Source: an uncultured Oscillospiraceae bacterium
Lineage (GTDB): Bacteria; Bacillota; Clostridia; Oscillospirales; Ruminococcaceae
NCBI GenBank assembly: GCA_904396495.1
Contig: CAJFOJ010000074.1
Location: 1 to 62,091, forward strand
DNA: 62,091 nt
Reading direction: 5' to 3'
The position numbers and the translations under genes are program-made. The notes beneath the pieces are model-generated. The model made no database searches, had not been told where the DNA came from, and saw only the letters and a program-made list of their open reading frames with translations. Shown here one piece after another: positions 8,045-15,312 of the stretch; position 1 is the first letter of the stretch; every line of letters starts with the position of its first letter.

Positions 8045-8131
8045 TGGTGCCGCCAACCGGACTTGAACCGGTACAGTATTGCTACCGAGGGATTTTAAGT
8101 CCCTTGTGTCTGCCAATTCCACCATGGCGGC
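8045..8131 (-). tRNA. tRNA-Leu (anticodon TAA)
   Basis: An 87-base class II tRNA on the minus strand. The acceptor stem GCCGCCA pairs with TGGCGGC and the CCA tail is encoded. The D-arm contains GGTGGAATTGGCAGACAC. The anticodon stem-loop GGGACTTAAAATCCC gives anticodon TAA. A long variable arm (CGGTAGCAATACTG) and a T-arm with GGTTCAAGTCC follow. All features fit tRNA-Leu. A consensus promoter (8146-8174) and a terminator (7992-8018) frame it as a single-gene transcript. Confidence 0.97.
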
Positions 8132-8145
8132 AAATCGACTGTTCT

Positions 8146-8174
8146 ATTTTAGCTGATTTTCCCTCTTTTGTCAA
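8146..8174 (-). promoter_or_regulatory. tRNA-Leu promoter
   Basis: On the minus strand: TTGACA (perfect), 17-base spacer, TAAAAT, 15 bases before the tRNA 5' end. As expected for a stable RNA gene, it is close to consensus. Confidence 0.85.
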
Positions 8175-8339
8175 GAGAGGGTTTAAAGGGGTGATAAAAA
8201 GTTCATATCCATGTCATAAATCCGTCTAAGAAATACGATATGATGGTAAGGTATTTATGAATTTCAGAAAAATCGTTTATGTAGGGTTCATGTCGGGATA
8301 TTATACTGCCTGCGAAAGACATTTGGAAGGAGATTCACT

Positions 8340-9578
8340 ATGGCTACAGAGAAAAAGAAGAAGAAAAAATTCAAGAAAAGATATGTGATTATACCGGCAG
8401 TCATCGTTGCCGTAATCGTGGCGTTTTCTTTTATGTTCCAGGTGCCCGAGACAGCGCTGTTTGAACAGGAGGAGGCCAAAACCGGTAGCATCACCACTTA
8501 CTACAGCTTCAGCGGAAATGTGGCCCCCCACGACAAAAAGTCCCTCACCGCCGACGGCAACATCAAGGTCAAGGAGCTGTTGGTGGAGGAAGGGGACACG
8601 GTGAGCGTCGGGGATGTGCTCTACACGGTGGACAACACCGATTACGACGCCAACATCCGCCAGGCGGAGGCCTCCCTTGAAATGGCGCAGGTCAACTACG
8701 ATAACGCCCAGAACGGCCAGAACCAGCAGTCGATTTTGCAGGCGGAGAGCACCATGAACGCGGCAAAGCTCTCGATGGACAACGCCGAGAAGACGTTAAA
8801 CGACACCAAGGCCCTCTACGAGGCGGAAATCGTGGCGAAAAGTGATCTGGACCAGGCACAGAGCGCCTACGGCGCGGCTAAGCAACAGTACGATACGGCC
8901 AAGAGCACCTACGAGCTGACCAAGGGGACCCTCGCCGACAATACGGTGGAATCAGCAGAGGCCCAGCTCAAACAGGCCCAGGCGGCTTACGACGCGGCGG
9001 TTTCCCAGCGGGTGGACGATCAAGTGACGGCGGATTTCGCGGGAGAAATCACCAAAATCTACATAGAAGAGGGCGGCTCGGTCATGCTGGGCTCCCCAAC
9101 CATGGATATTTCCGACTACGGGCAGATGATTGCCACCATTAAGGTGGATGAATACGATGTGAGCGCATTGGAAATCGGCAAGGAGGTCATCTGCACCGTG
9201 GACGCTCTGGGAAAGGACCTGACCGGGACGGTGACCAAAATTTCAAGACAGGCTACCGAGACAAACGGCATTTCCTACTTCACCGCCGATGTAGCGTTGC
9301 CCCAGGACGATTTGTTGTTGGAGGGCATGTCAGTAGAGGTGAAGGCCTTAAACCAGAACGCCGAAAACGTGGTGACCATTTCAATGCGGGCTCTTCAGTT
9401 TGACAACGAGAACCAGCCCTTTGTCTACTACGCCGACGAAAAGGGGAATATCCAGCAGAAACCGGTCACCGTCGGCATCAACGACGGCACCACGGTGGAA
9501 ATTAAGGAGGGCGTCAGCGCTGGAGACATCATCCTGTATCCCAAGCAGACCTTTAACGTAGCGGACATGATGGGATAG
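8340..9578 (+). CDS. MacA-like periplasmic-adaptor (HlyD family) protein
   Basis: A 412-residue membrane-fusion protein. A Lys-rich start (residues 4-15) is followed by one membrane helix at about 16-36. A biotinyl-lipoyl-like half motif lies at about 75-100, then an Ala/Gln-rich alpha-helical hairpin at about 95-225 (AEASLEMAQVNYDNAQ, AEAQLKQAQAAYDAA). The second lipoyl half and beta-barrel domains reach about residue 330, followed by a membrane-proximal domain. It would link the MacB-like ABC transporter next door to the TolC-like protein at the operon end, in export of a peptide, lipid or drug. GGAGATTCACT precedes the ATG. The substrate cannot be read from the sequence. Confidence 0.88.
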   Translation: MATEKKKKKKFKKRYVIIPAVIVAVIVAFSFMFQVPETALFEQEEAKTGSITTYYSFSGNVAPHDKKSLTADGNIKVKELLVEEGDTVSVGDVLYTVDNTDYDANIRQAEASLEMAQVNYDNAQNGQNQQSILQAESTMNAAKLSMDNAEKTLNDTKALYEAEIVAKSDLDQAQSAYGAAKQQYDTAKSTYELTKGTLADNTVESAEAQLKQAQAAYDAAVSQRVDDQVTADFAGEITKIYIEEGGSVMLGSPTMDISDYGQMIATIKVDEYDVSALEIGKEVICTVDALGKDLTGTVTKISRQATETNGISYFTADVALPQDDLLLEGMSVEVKALNQNAENVVTISMRALQFDNENQPFVYYADEKGNIQQKPVTVGINDGTTVEIKEGVSAGDIILYPKQTFNVADMMG

Positions 9579-9615
9579 GCGGTGATAGATGTGAAAAATA
9601 AGATTTTTCCCATCG

Positions 9616-9685
9616 AAATTTGTTCCTTTCTCCCCGAAGAAGGGGGACGAATCCGCAGCGGGATGCTGCGGGTTGCAACAAATTT
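9616..9685 (+). ncRNA. three-way-junction RNA fold in the macA-macB spacer
   Basis: A closing stem AAATTTGTT (9616-9624) pairs perfectly with AACAAATTT (9677-9685). It encloses two GC hairpins: CCCC-GAAGAA-GGGG and CCGCAGC-GGGAT-GCTGCGG. The element ends about 20 bases before the macB start and could affect processing or translation. It may also be a mobile palindromic repeat. It lacks a terminator U-tract. Confidence 0.5.
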
Positions 9686-9705
9686 AAAAAGGATGGGCGA
9701 ATAAT

Positions 9706-10398
9706 ATGGCAGAAGAATTGGTTCTGATGAAAGACATCGTCAAGAGCTATGAATCCGGCGGGGAAGAGCAGGTGGTGCTGGACCACGTGAACTTCTCGGT
9801 GCAGGAGGGGGAGTTCGTCTCCATCCTGGGGCCGTCGGGTTCGGGTAAATCCACCATGATGAACATCATCGGGTGTCTTGACGTGCCCACTAGCGGCGAG
9901 TATTTTTTAAACGGAAGGGAGATCGAAAACCTGGACGAGGTGACACTGGCCAAAATCCGCAACCGGGAAATCGGGTTTATCTTCCAGTCGTTCCAACTGC
10001 TCCCCAGGAGCACCATTGTAGAAAATGTGGAGCTCCCTTTGATGTACGCCAAGGTCCACGCCAAAGAGCGGCGGGAGCGGGCGGTTGACATCCTTACCCG
10101 GATGGGGCTGGGGGAGAAAATCGATTACTATCCCAACCAGCTCTCCGGCGGGCAGCAGCAGCGGGTTGCAATCTGCCGTGCCGTCATTACCCAGCCGTCC
10201 ATCCTGTTGGCCGACGAGCCCACAGGCGCCTTGGATCAAAAGACGGGCAAGCAGGTGATGGAGCTGTTTCAAGAGTTAAACGAGGAAGGGCGGACCATCA
10301 TCATGATTACCCATGACGCCAACATCGCAAAACACGCTCACCGGATTGTCAAAATCCTGGATGGGAAACTGTCGGAAGGGGTGTTGGAAGATGCTTAG
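9706..10398 (+). CDS. MacB-type ABC transporter ATP-binding protein
   Basis: A 230-residue ABC ATPase of the MacB/LolD (FtsX-partner) class. Walker [10 protein letters not shown] is at about residues 42-50, the Q-loop at about 90 ([11 protein letters not shown]), the signature LSGGQQQR at about 146-153, Walker B ILLADEP at about 166-172 and the switch His at about 203 (MITHD). It powers the permease encoded next, whose start overlaps its 3' end by 8 bases. Close homologues work with a HlyD-type adaptor, as here. In Gram-positives such systems often export antimicrobial peptides or drugs; that role is inferred. Confidence 0.93.
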   Translation: MAEELVLMKDIVKSYESGGEEQVVLDHVNFSVQEGEFVSILGPSGSGKSTMMNIIGCLDVPTSGEYFLNGREIENLDEVTLAKIRNREIGFIFQSFQLLPRSTIVENVELPLMYAKVHAKERRERAVDILTRMGLGEKIDYYPNQLSGGQQQRVAICRAVITQPSILLADEPTGALDQKTGKQVMELFQELNEEGRTIIMITHDANIAKHAHRIVKILDGKLSEGVLEDA

Positions 10399-11578
10399 AG
10401 AGAGCTTAAAAATGTCATGGAAAAACATCACCCACAACAAGCTCCGCTCCTTTTTGACGATTTTAGGTATCGTCATCGGCGTCACCGCCATCATCGCCCT
10501 CATCACCATTATTCAGGGCGTCATCAACAACGTAAACCAGCAGTTTGAGAGCGTCGGCGCCAACACCATCGTAGTCCAGGCCTACGGTACCCCGCTAAAA
10601 CAGGGCTTGTCCGACAAGGACATCGAGGCCCTTCAGGACATCGAGGGCATCGAGGGGTTCGCTCCCACGGTGACCGCCACTATCGACATCCCCAACAACG
10701 GGACCATTGAGGAAAACATCGTTTTGGACGGCAAAAACGAAGTGTATTTCCGTCGGAACCCGGATATTGTCGTCGAGGGCCGGGGCATCAATATCCTGGA
10801 TATCGAAAACCGCAACCGGGTCTGCGTCATCAGCAGGGAGATGGAGCAAAAACTCTTTATGGGTGAATCGGGGCTCGACCAGACCATCACTATTGACGGG
10901 GTTCGCTACACTGTCATCGGCATCACCGACACCACCGGCCAGCTGGACTCGGTCATGACCACCATGGCCAACAACGACGAAACCATCATGATCCCTTACA
11001 CCAACGTCATGAACCTGTCCGGCTCGAGAAATATCATGGCGGTGGAGCTGTATATGGACGCCGACGCTGACTCCACCGCTGTGGTGGACAGCATCAAAAC
11101 CTATTTAAACGGGGCCTTTAACTACAAAGAGGACAGCTATTCCGTCATCGAGATGAACAGCCTGCTCGATATGATGAAATCTTTGCAAAGTATGATGCAG
11201 ACCATGCTGGCGGGCATCGCGTCCATCGCCCTCCTGGTCGGCGGCATCGGCATCATGAACATGATGCTGGTCTCGGTCACCGAGCGGACCACCGAAATCG
11301 GCCTGCGCAAAGCTTTGGGCGCCGAACCCCGAACCATCCAGATCCAATTCTTGATGGAGGCGGTGATGCTTTCGTTGCTGGGAGGCTTTATCGGTCTCTT
11401 GCTGGGGCTTGGGCTTTCCATCGGGGCGGCTGCCCTCATCGGGTATGACTTTGTGTTGTCCGGTTCGGCTATCGGGCTGGGCGTGGGCTTCTCGGCGGCA
11501 GTGGGAATCGTGTTTGGCTTTACCCCCGCCAAAAAGGCAAGTGAATTAAACCCCATCGACGCTTTGAGAAGTAACTGA
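10391..11578 (+). CDS. MacB-type ABC transporter permease (FtsX family)
   Basis: A 395-residue permease with the MacB layout: N-terminal helix at about residues 18-40 (LTILGIVIGVTAIIALITII), a long extracytoplasmic MacB-like domain to about 275, then three helices (IASIALLVGGIGIMNMMLVS; LSLLGGFIGLLLGLGLSIG; IGLGVGFSAAVGIVFGF). The end motif PAKKASELNPIDALR is diagnostic of the family. The start is ATG 10391, which overlaps the ATPase gene, so the two are translationally coupled. Together they form the mechanotransmission-type transporter driving the adaptor/TolC-like components. Confidence 0.92.
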   Translation: MLRESLKMSWKNITHNKLRSFLTILGIVIGVTAIIALITIIQGVINNVNQQFESVGANTIVVQAYGTPLKQGLSDKDIEALQDIEGIEGFAPTVTATIDIPNNGTIEENIVLDGKNEVYFRRNPDIVVEGRGINILDIENRNRVCVISREMEQKLFMGESGLDQTITIDGVRYTVIGITDTTGQLDSVMTTMANNDETIMIPYTNVMNLSGSRNIMAVELYMDADADSTAVVDSIKTYLNGAFNYKEDSYSVIEMNSLLDMMKSLQSMMQTMLAGIASIALLVGGIGIMNMMLVSVTERTTEIGLRKALGAEPRTIQIQFLMEAVMLSLLGGFIGLLLGLGLSIGAAALIGYDFVLSGSAIGLGVGFSAAVGIVFGFTPAKKASELNPIDALRSN

Positions 11579-11597
11579 TGAGAAGGAGGAATTTTTT

Positions 11598-12800
11598 ATG
11601 GCAATCGGAAAAAAACTGACGTCGCTTTTGGCGGCAGCGGCTTTGATGATCAGCGCGGCAGCCCCCGCCATGGCGGCGGACACCAAAAACGCGCCGCTGA
11701 CGCTGGAATACGAGGATATTGAACAGCAGGTGCTGGAAAACAACCTACAGGTGAAAAACAACGAGGCCACCATTGAGAACATCAAGTTCAACCGGGTCAC
11801 TGAGACCACTCAGGACACTACTTCGGAGATGACGGACATGTTACAAAACGCCATGTACAGCATGGATTCCATCATCAATAACTCCGAGGCTTCCCCCGAC
11901 GTGGTGGCGGTGGCGGGGAGCACCAAGCTCACTTTATCGGCGCTGAGCTCTATGTACACCTCGATGATGGGGGCACAGACCACCCAGTATAATACCTACA
12001 GCCAGCAGCTCAAGCTGACCGAGCTCCAGATGGAACAGGCCAACGCGCAGCTTGTAAACGCCACCCAGAACATGTTCGCCACCTACTACCAGCTTCTGTA
12101 CAATGTAGACCAGCTAAAGGCGTCCAAACAGAGCCTGGAGGATTCTCTGGAGGCGGCGAAGGTTCAGCTTTCGCTGGGTATGACCACCTCCCTCAACGTG
12201 GCGGAGACCGAAAAGAGCATCACCGAGTTGCAAAACAACATCGACGACCTCAATAACCAGCTCAAATCCATGTTAGGGGAGATCAACAAGATGCTGGGCC
12301 GTTCCGCCGACGCTGAATTGACTTTGGGGAAACTGCCCTATCCCAATACTGACTACGTCGAAAAAATCGACCTGGAGGAGGACGCCAAAACAGCCGTCGA
12401 AAACAGCTACACCATCCAGTACAAGGAAAAAGAGCTGGAGTATTTAAAGGCCCACGGCTCCGGCGACCGCCGGGTGGACAACAACGACCGGGAGATGAAG
12501 AAAAACGAAATCGACGCTGAAACCGAGTCGGTGAAAACCTCTCTGCAGCAGCAGTACAACACCATCGTAAAGCAGCAGAATACCCTGCGTGTGGAGCAGC
12601 AGACCCTTGAAACCGAAAAGACAAAGCTTTCCCAGACCCAAACAAAGTACGACTTGGGTGTAGCTTCCGGTTTGGAGCTCAAATCCCAGAAAAACGCCGT
12701 GGCGGCCCAGCAGGCCGTAGTGGACAGCGCCAACGCCACCTTGTTCTGGAACATCGAGAGCTACAAGGCCATCGTCAACGGGCTGCCCGCGTCCAGCTGA
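11598..12800 (+). CDS. TolC-like exported coiled-coil protein
   Basis: A 400-residue protein with a cleavable signal peptide (residues about 1-27, ending APAMA|AD), followed by long helical heptad-rich segments. It carries the repeated TolC-type layout (LTLEYEDIEQQVLENNLQVKNNEA at the start; LGMTTSLNVAETEKSITELQNNIDDL in the middle; YDLGVASGLELKSQKNAV near the end). Gram-negative TolC proteins are outer-membrane channels. The rest of the window looks like a single-membrane Firmicute, so it probably acts as an extracellular partner of the MacA-like adaptor rather than an outer-membrane pore. AAGGAGGAATTTTT precedes the ATG, and it is the last gene of the operon. Confidence 0.8.
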   Translation: MAIGKKLTSLLAAAALMISAAAPAMAADTKNAPLTLEYEDIEQQVLENNLQVKNNEATIENIKFNRVTETTQDTTSEMTDMLQNAMYSMDSIINNSEASPDVVAVAGSTKLTLSALSSMYTSMMGAQTTQYNTYSQQLKLTELQMEQANAQLVNATQNMFATYYQLLYNVDQLKASKQSLEDSLEAAKVQLSLGMTTSLNVAETEKSITELQNNIDDLNNQLKSMLGEINKMLGRSADAELTLGKLPYPNTDYVEKIDLEEDAKTAVENSYTIQYKEKELEYLKAHGSGDRRVDNNDREMKKNEIDAETESVKTSLQQQYNTIVKQQNTLRVEQQTLETEKTKLSQTQTKYDLGVASGLELKSQKNAVAAQQAVVDSANATLFWNIESYKAIVNGLPASS

Positions 12801-13170
12801 TGAAAATAGGGCTGAATCGTCAGCCAAAATAATAAGCGATGAAAACCGTGGGGCTTGGTGCCTGCCTTCCCGCTGAAATAGGGGGTTCCCTGTAAAGCGG
12901 GAAGGCGAGGGCGCTGGCCCCTGCGTTTTGTCTGTAGCCTTTGGAAAAGTTCGGGAGTATTCAGTTTGCAGCACACTTTTTTTCAGGATAGCGGTTTCCC
13001 GGGATGGAAGCCGGGAAACCGCTGTAAAAATGTAAATAATTCGTAAAATATATGGATAAAAAATTAATATTTTGGCTTTAAGAGGAGGAAATCTGCTAGA
13101 ATAAAACGATAAGAACGGAAGCGGGGGCGTCCACTCCGCGCAATGCTGAGAAAGACAGAGGTAGTGAAAA
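12801..13170. other. intergenic region with two strong hairpins
   Basis: No gene seen. GCCTTCCCGCT (12864-12874) pairs with AGCGGGAAGGC (12896-12906). AGCGGTTTCCCGG (12990-13002) pairs perfectly with CCGGGAAACCGCT (13011-13023). Neither is followed by a proper T-run, so they are not textbook terminators, although one may stabilise the end of the export-operon mRNA. An AT-rich stretch from 13024 to 13110 probably holds the promoter of the yicC operon (TAGAAT at about 13096). Confidence 0.5.
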
Positions 13171-14049
13171 ATGCTCAAAAGCATGACCGGGTACGGCCGC
13201 GGGCAGGCCGTTAATGACAAATGGGATATATCAGTGGAAATCAAATCGGTGAATCACCGATACTTTGAGTGGTCGTCCAAAATCCCCAAGACGTTCCTGT
13301 TTTTGGAGGATAAATTGAAGGCCAAGGTGCAGGAATCGGTCTCCCGGGGCAAGGTGGAGGCCCTCGTCTCCATTTACTCAGTGGGACAGCAGGACATCCA
13401 GGTGGAAGTGAACCAATCGGTGGCCTCGGGGTATGTCAGTGCCCTGCGGGCGGTGGCGCCCTCCTTGTCGCTGGAGGATAACCTGCGCCTTTCCGATTTG
13501 CTTCGCTTCTCGGACATCTTCACCCTCAAGCGGATGGAAGTGGACGAGGAAGAACTTTGGGAGGCGGTCTCCCAAGTGACCCAGTCGGCTTTGGACGCTT
13601 TGGTGGCCATGAAGGAAACCGAGGGGGAAAAGCTCAAGGAGGATGTGTTAAACCGCCGGGGCGCGATTGAAAAGATGCTCTCCCAGGTGGAGGAGCGGGC
13701 GCCGATGCTGAGGGAGGAGTACTACCAAAGGCTGTACCAGAAGCTCAAAGAGGTGCTGGAAGACAAGAACATTGACGAGTCGCGGCTCGTCACCGAGGCG
13801 GGCATCTTTGCCGATAAGGTGGCCGTCGACGAGGAGACGGTGCGGCTGAGAAGCCACTTAAACCAGTTGGGCCAGCTATTAAACGGCAATGAGCCGGTGG
13901 GTAGAAAGCTCGACTTTCTCGTACAGGAGATGAACCGGGAAGTGAACACCATCGGTTCCAAGGCCCAGGATGTGGCCATCGCCCGCCTGGTCGTCGACAT
14001 GAAGGCGGAAATCGAAAAGATTAGAGAACAGATTCAGAACATCGAATAG
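13171..14049 (+). CDS. yicC: YicC/YloC family endoribonuclease
   Basis: A 292-residue protein of the YicC/YloC family, whose members have been shown to be endoribonucleases. Its start (MLKSMTGYGRG) and the motif VEIKSVNHRYFEWSSKIP are hallmark sequence. The C-terminal DUF1732 part contains RLRSHLNQLGQLL, GRKLDFLVQEMNREVNTIGSKA and the terminal DMKAEIEKIREQIQNIE. The charged middle region is helical. It heads the conserved yicC-remA-gmk-rpoZ-priA series, as in Bacillus subtilis (yloC). Length is normal for the family. Confidence 0.93.
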   Translation: MLKSMTGYGRGQAVNDKWDISVEIKSVNHRYFEWSSKIPKTFLFLEDKLKAKVQESVSRGKVEALVSIYSVGQQDIQVEVNQSVASGYVSALRAVAPSLSLEDNLRLSDLLRFSDIFTLKRMEVDEEELWEAVSQVTQSALDALVAMKETEGEKLKEDVLNRRGAIEKMLSQVEERAPMLREEYYQRLYQKLKEVLEDKNIDESRLVTEAGIFADKVAVDEETVRLRSHLNQLGQLLNGNEPVGRKLDFLVQEMNREVNTIGSKAQDVAIARLVVDMKAEIEKIREQIQNIE

Positions 14050-14150
14050 GAACTGTTTGAAAATAGGGAAAACCCGGTATTGCGCCTTTGCCCAAACGGG
14101 TGCTTCAACGCCGCAATACCGCCCACCATCGGAAAGGAAGGAACGTCAAC

Positions 14151-14423
14151 ATGAAACTGATAAACATCGGCTACGGCAACATGGTGTCGGCAAACCGTAT
14201 CATCACCATTGTGAGTCCAGAATCGGCCCCCATCAAGCGCATCATCCAGGAAGCCCGCGACGGCGGCACTTTGATCGATGCCACCTACGGGCGGAGGACC
14301 CGCGCGGTCATCATCATGGACAGCGGCCACGTGGTGCTTTCCTCCATCCAGCCGGAGACCGTCGCCAACCGCTTTGTCCAGACGGCGGAGGTGCCTGACG
14401 ACGAGGAGCAGGGCGATGAATAG
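14151..14423 (+). CDS. remA: RemA/DUF370 family DNA-binding regulator
   Basis: A 90-residue protein matching RemA (formerly DUF370): [20 protein letters not shown] at the start, then [38 protein letters not shown]. In Bacillus subtilis RemA is a DNA-binding activator of extracellular-matrix and osmoprotection genes that assembles in rings. GGAAAGGAAGG precedes ATG 14151. The last codons overlap the gmk start. The place between yicC and gmk is the same as in Bacillus. Confidence 0.92.
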   Translation: MKLINIGYGNMVSANRIITIVSPESAPIKRIIQEARDGGTLIDATYGRRTRAVIIMDSGHVVLSSIQPETVANRFVQTAEVPDDEEQGDE

Positions 14424-15027
14424 GGGCGTTTTGGTGGTGCTTTCCGGGCCCTCCGGCTGCGGAAAAGACACCATCCTCCACCATTACCTGGAGGGCAGGG
14501 AAGAGGTATTCCTCTCTGTCTCCGCCACCACCCGTTCCCCGCGGCCTGGGGAAATAGATGGGGTCAGCTACTTTTTCCTGACAGAAGAACAGTTTCGGGA
14601 AAAAATCGACCACGATGGCATGCTGGAATATGCCTGCTACTGCGGCAACTATTACGGCACGCCCCGGGATACCGTCTACGAAAAGCTTAACGCTGGCATC
14701 GACGTGATTTTGGAGATCGAGGTGCAGGGGGCCTTGCAGGTCAAGAAACGCTGCCCCGAGGCGGTGATGATTTTCGTCATGCCGCCCAGTATAAAAGAAC
14801 TGCGCAGCCGGCTGGTGGGCCGGGGGACCGAGGACATGGAGACGGTGGAAAAGCGGTTGTTAAAGGCCCAAGAGGAAATGAAGGCCGCTTCCCAGTACGA
14901 TTATATTATCGTCAACGATTTGGTTGAGCAAGCGGCGGCGGATCTGCACGCGGTGCTCCGCTCCCAGCGGCTCAAAACTGAAAACCAGAAAGAATTTTTA
15001 AACGAGGTGTTTCATTATGATGCATAG
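14416..15027 (+). CDS. gmk: guanylate kinase
   Basis: A 203-residue enzyme that phosphorylates GMP to GDP with ATP. The P-loop [10 protein letters not shown] is at about residues 10-19. GMP-binding segments follow: [20 protein letters not shown] at about 37-56 and a Glu/Tyr-rich stretch [14 protein letters not shown] at about 74-87. The lid segment [16 protein letters not shown] is at about 135-150. ATG 14416 overlaps the remA stop by 8 bases, indicating coupling. The 3' end overlaps rpoZ by 11 bases. Confidence 0.95.
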   Translation: MNRGVLVVLSGPSGCGKDTILHHYLEGREEVFLSVSATTRSPRPGEIDGVSYFFLTEEQFREKIDHDGMLEYACYCGNYYGTPRDTVYEKLNAGIDVILEIEVQGALQVKKRCPEAVMIFVMPPSIKELRSRLVGRGTEDMETVEKRLLKAQEEMKAASQYDYIIVNDLVEQAAADLHAVLRSQRLKTENQKEFLNEVFHYDA

Positions 15028-15277
15028 ACCTTCTGTGCCGGAACTGTTGAAACCGGGCCAGAGCTACTATTCTCTGGTGGTGGCGGTTGCTAAACGCGCC
15101 CGTGAGATCGCCCAGCGGGCCGACGAAAAAGGCGAAATTTTGCTGGAAAAGCCGGTGCAATTGGCGGTGGACGATTTCGCCAAGGGCAGATACAAACTGG
15201 TGGAGAGCAGCGAGATCGGCGTTATCCGGGACCGGCAGATCAGCCATGCCGACTCGATGGAGCTGGACGAGGACTAA
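15017..15277 (+). CDS. rpoZ: RNA polymerase omega subunit
   Basis: An 86-residue protein, normal for Firmicute omega, which helps assemble and stabilise the beta' subunit. Visible features are SYYSLVVAVAKRAREIAQRA (residues about 16-35, the conserved helix with the R-A-R core), then EKPVQLAVDDFAKGRYKL. Two ATG codons are adjacent (15017 and 15020), with GAGGTG just upstream. It sits between gmk and priA, the usual Firmicute position. Confidence 0.93.
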   Translation: MMHRPSVPELLKPGQSYYSLVVAVAKRAREIAQRADEKGEILLEKPVQLAVDDFAKGRYKLVESSEIGVIRDRQISHADSMELDED

Positions 15278-15312
15278 AAGAATATACAAAGCCGTTTTAA
15301 GGGGGAGTAGGG

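Noticed and set aside
10595-11556. Several long minus-strand frames opposite the MacB permease
   Set aside because: They are shadows caused by GC-rich third positions in a strongly supported gene.
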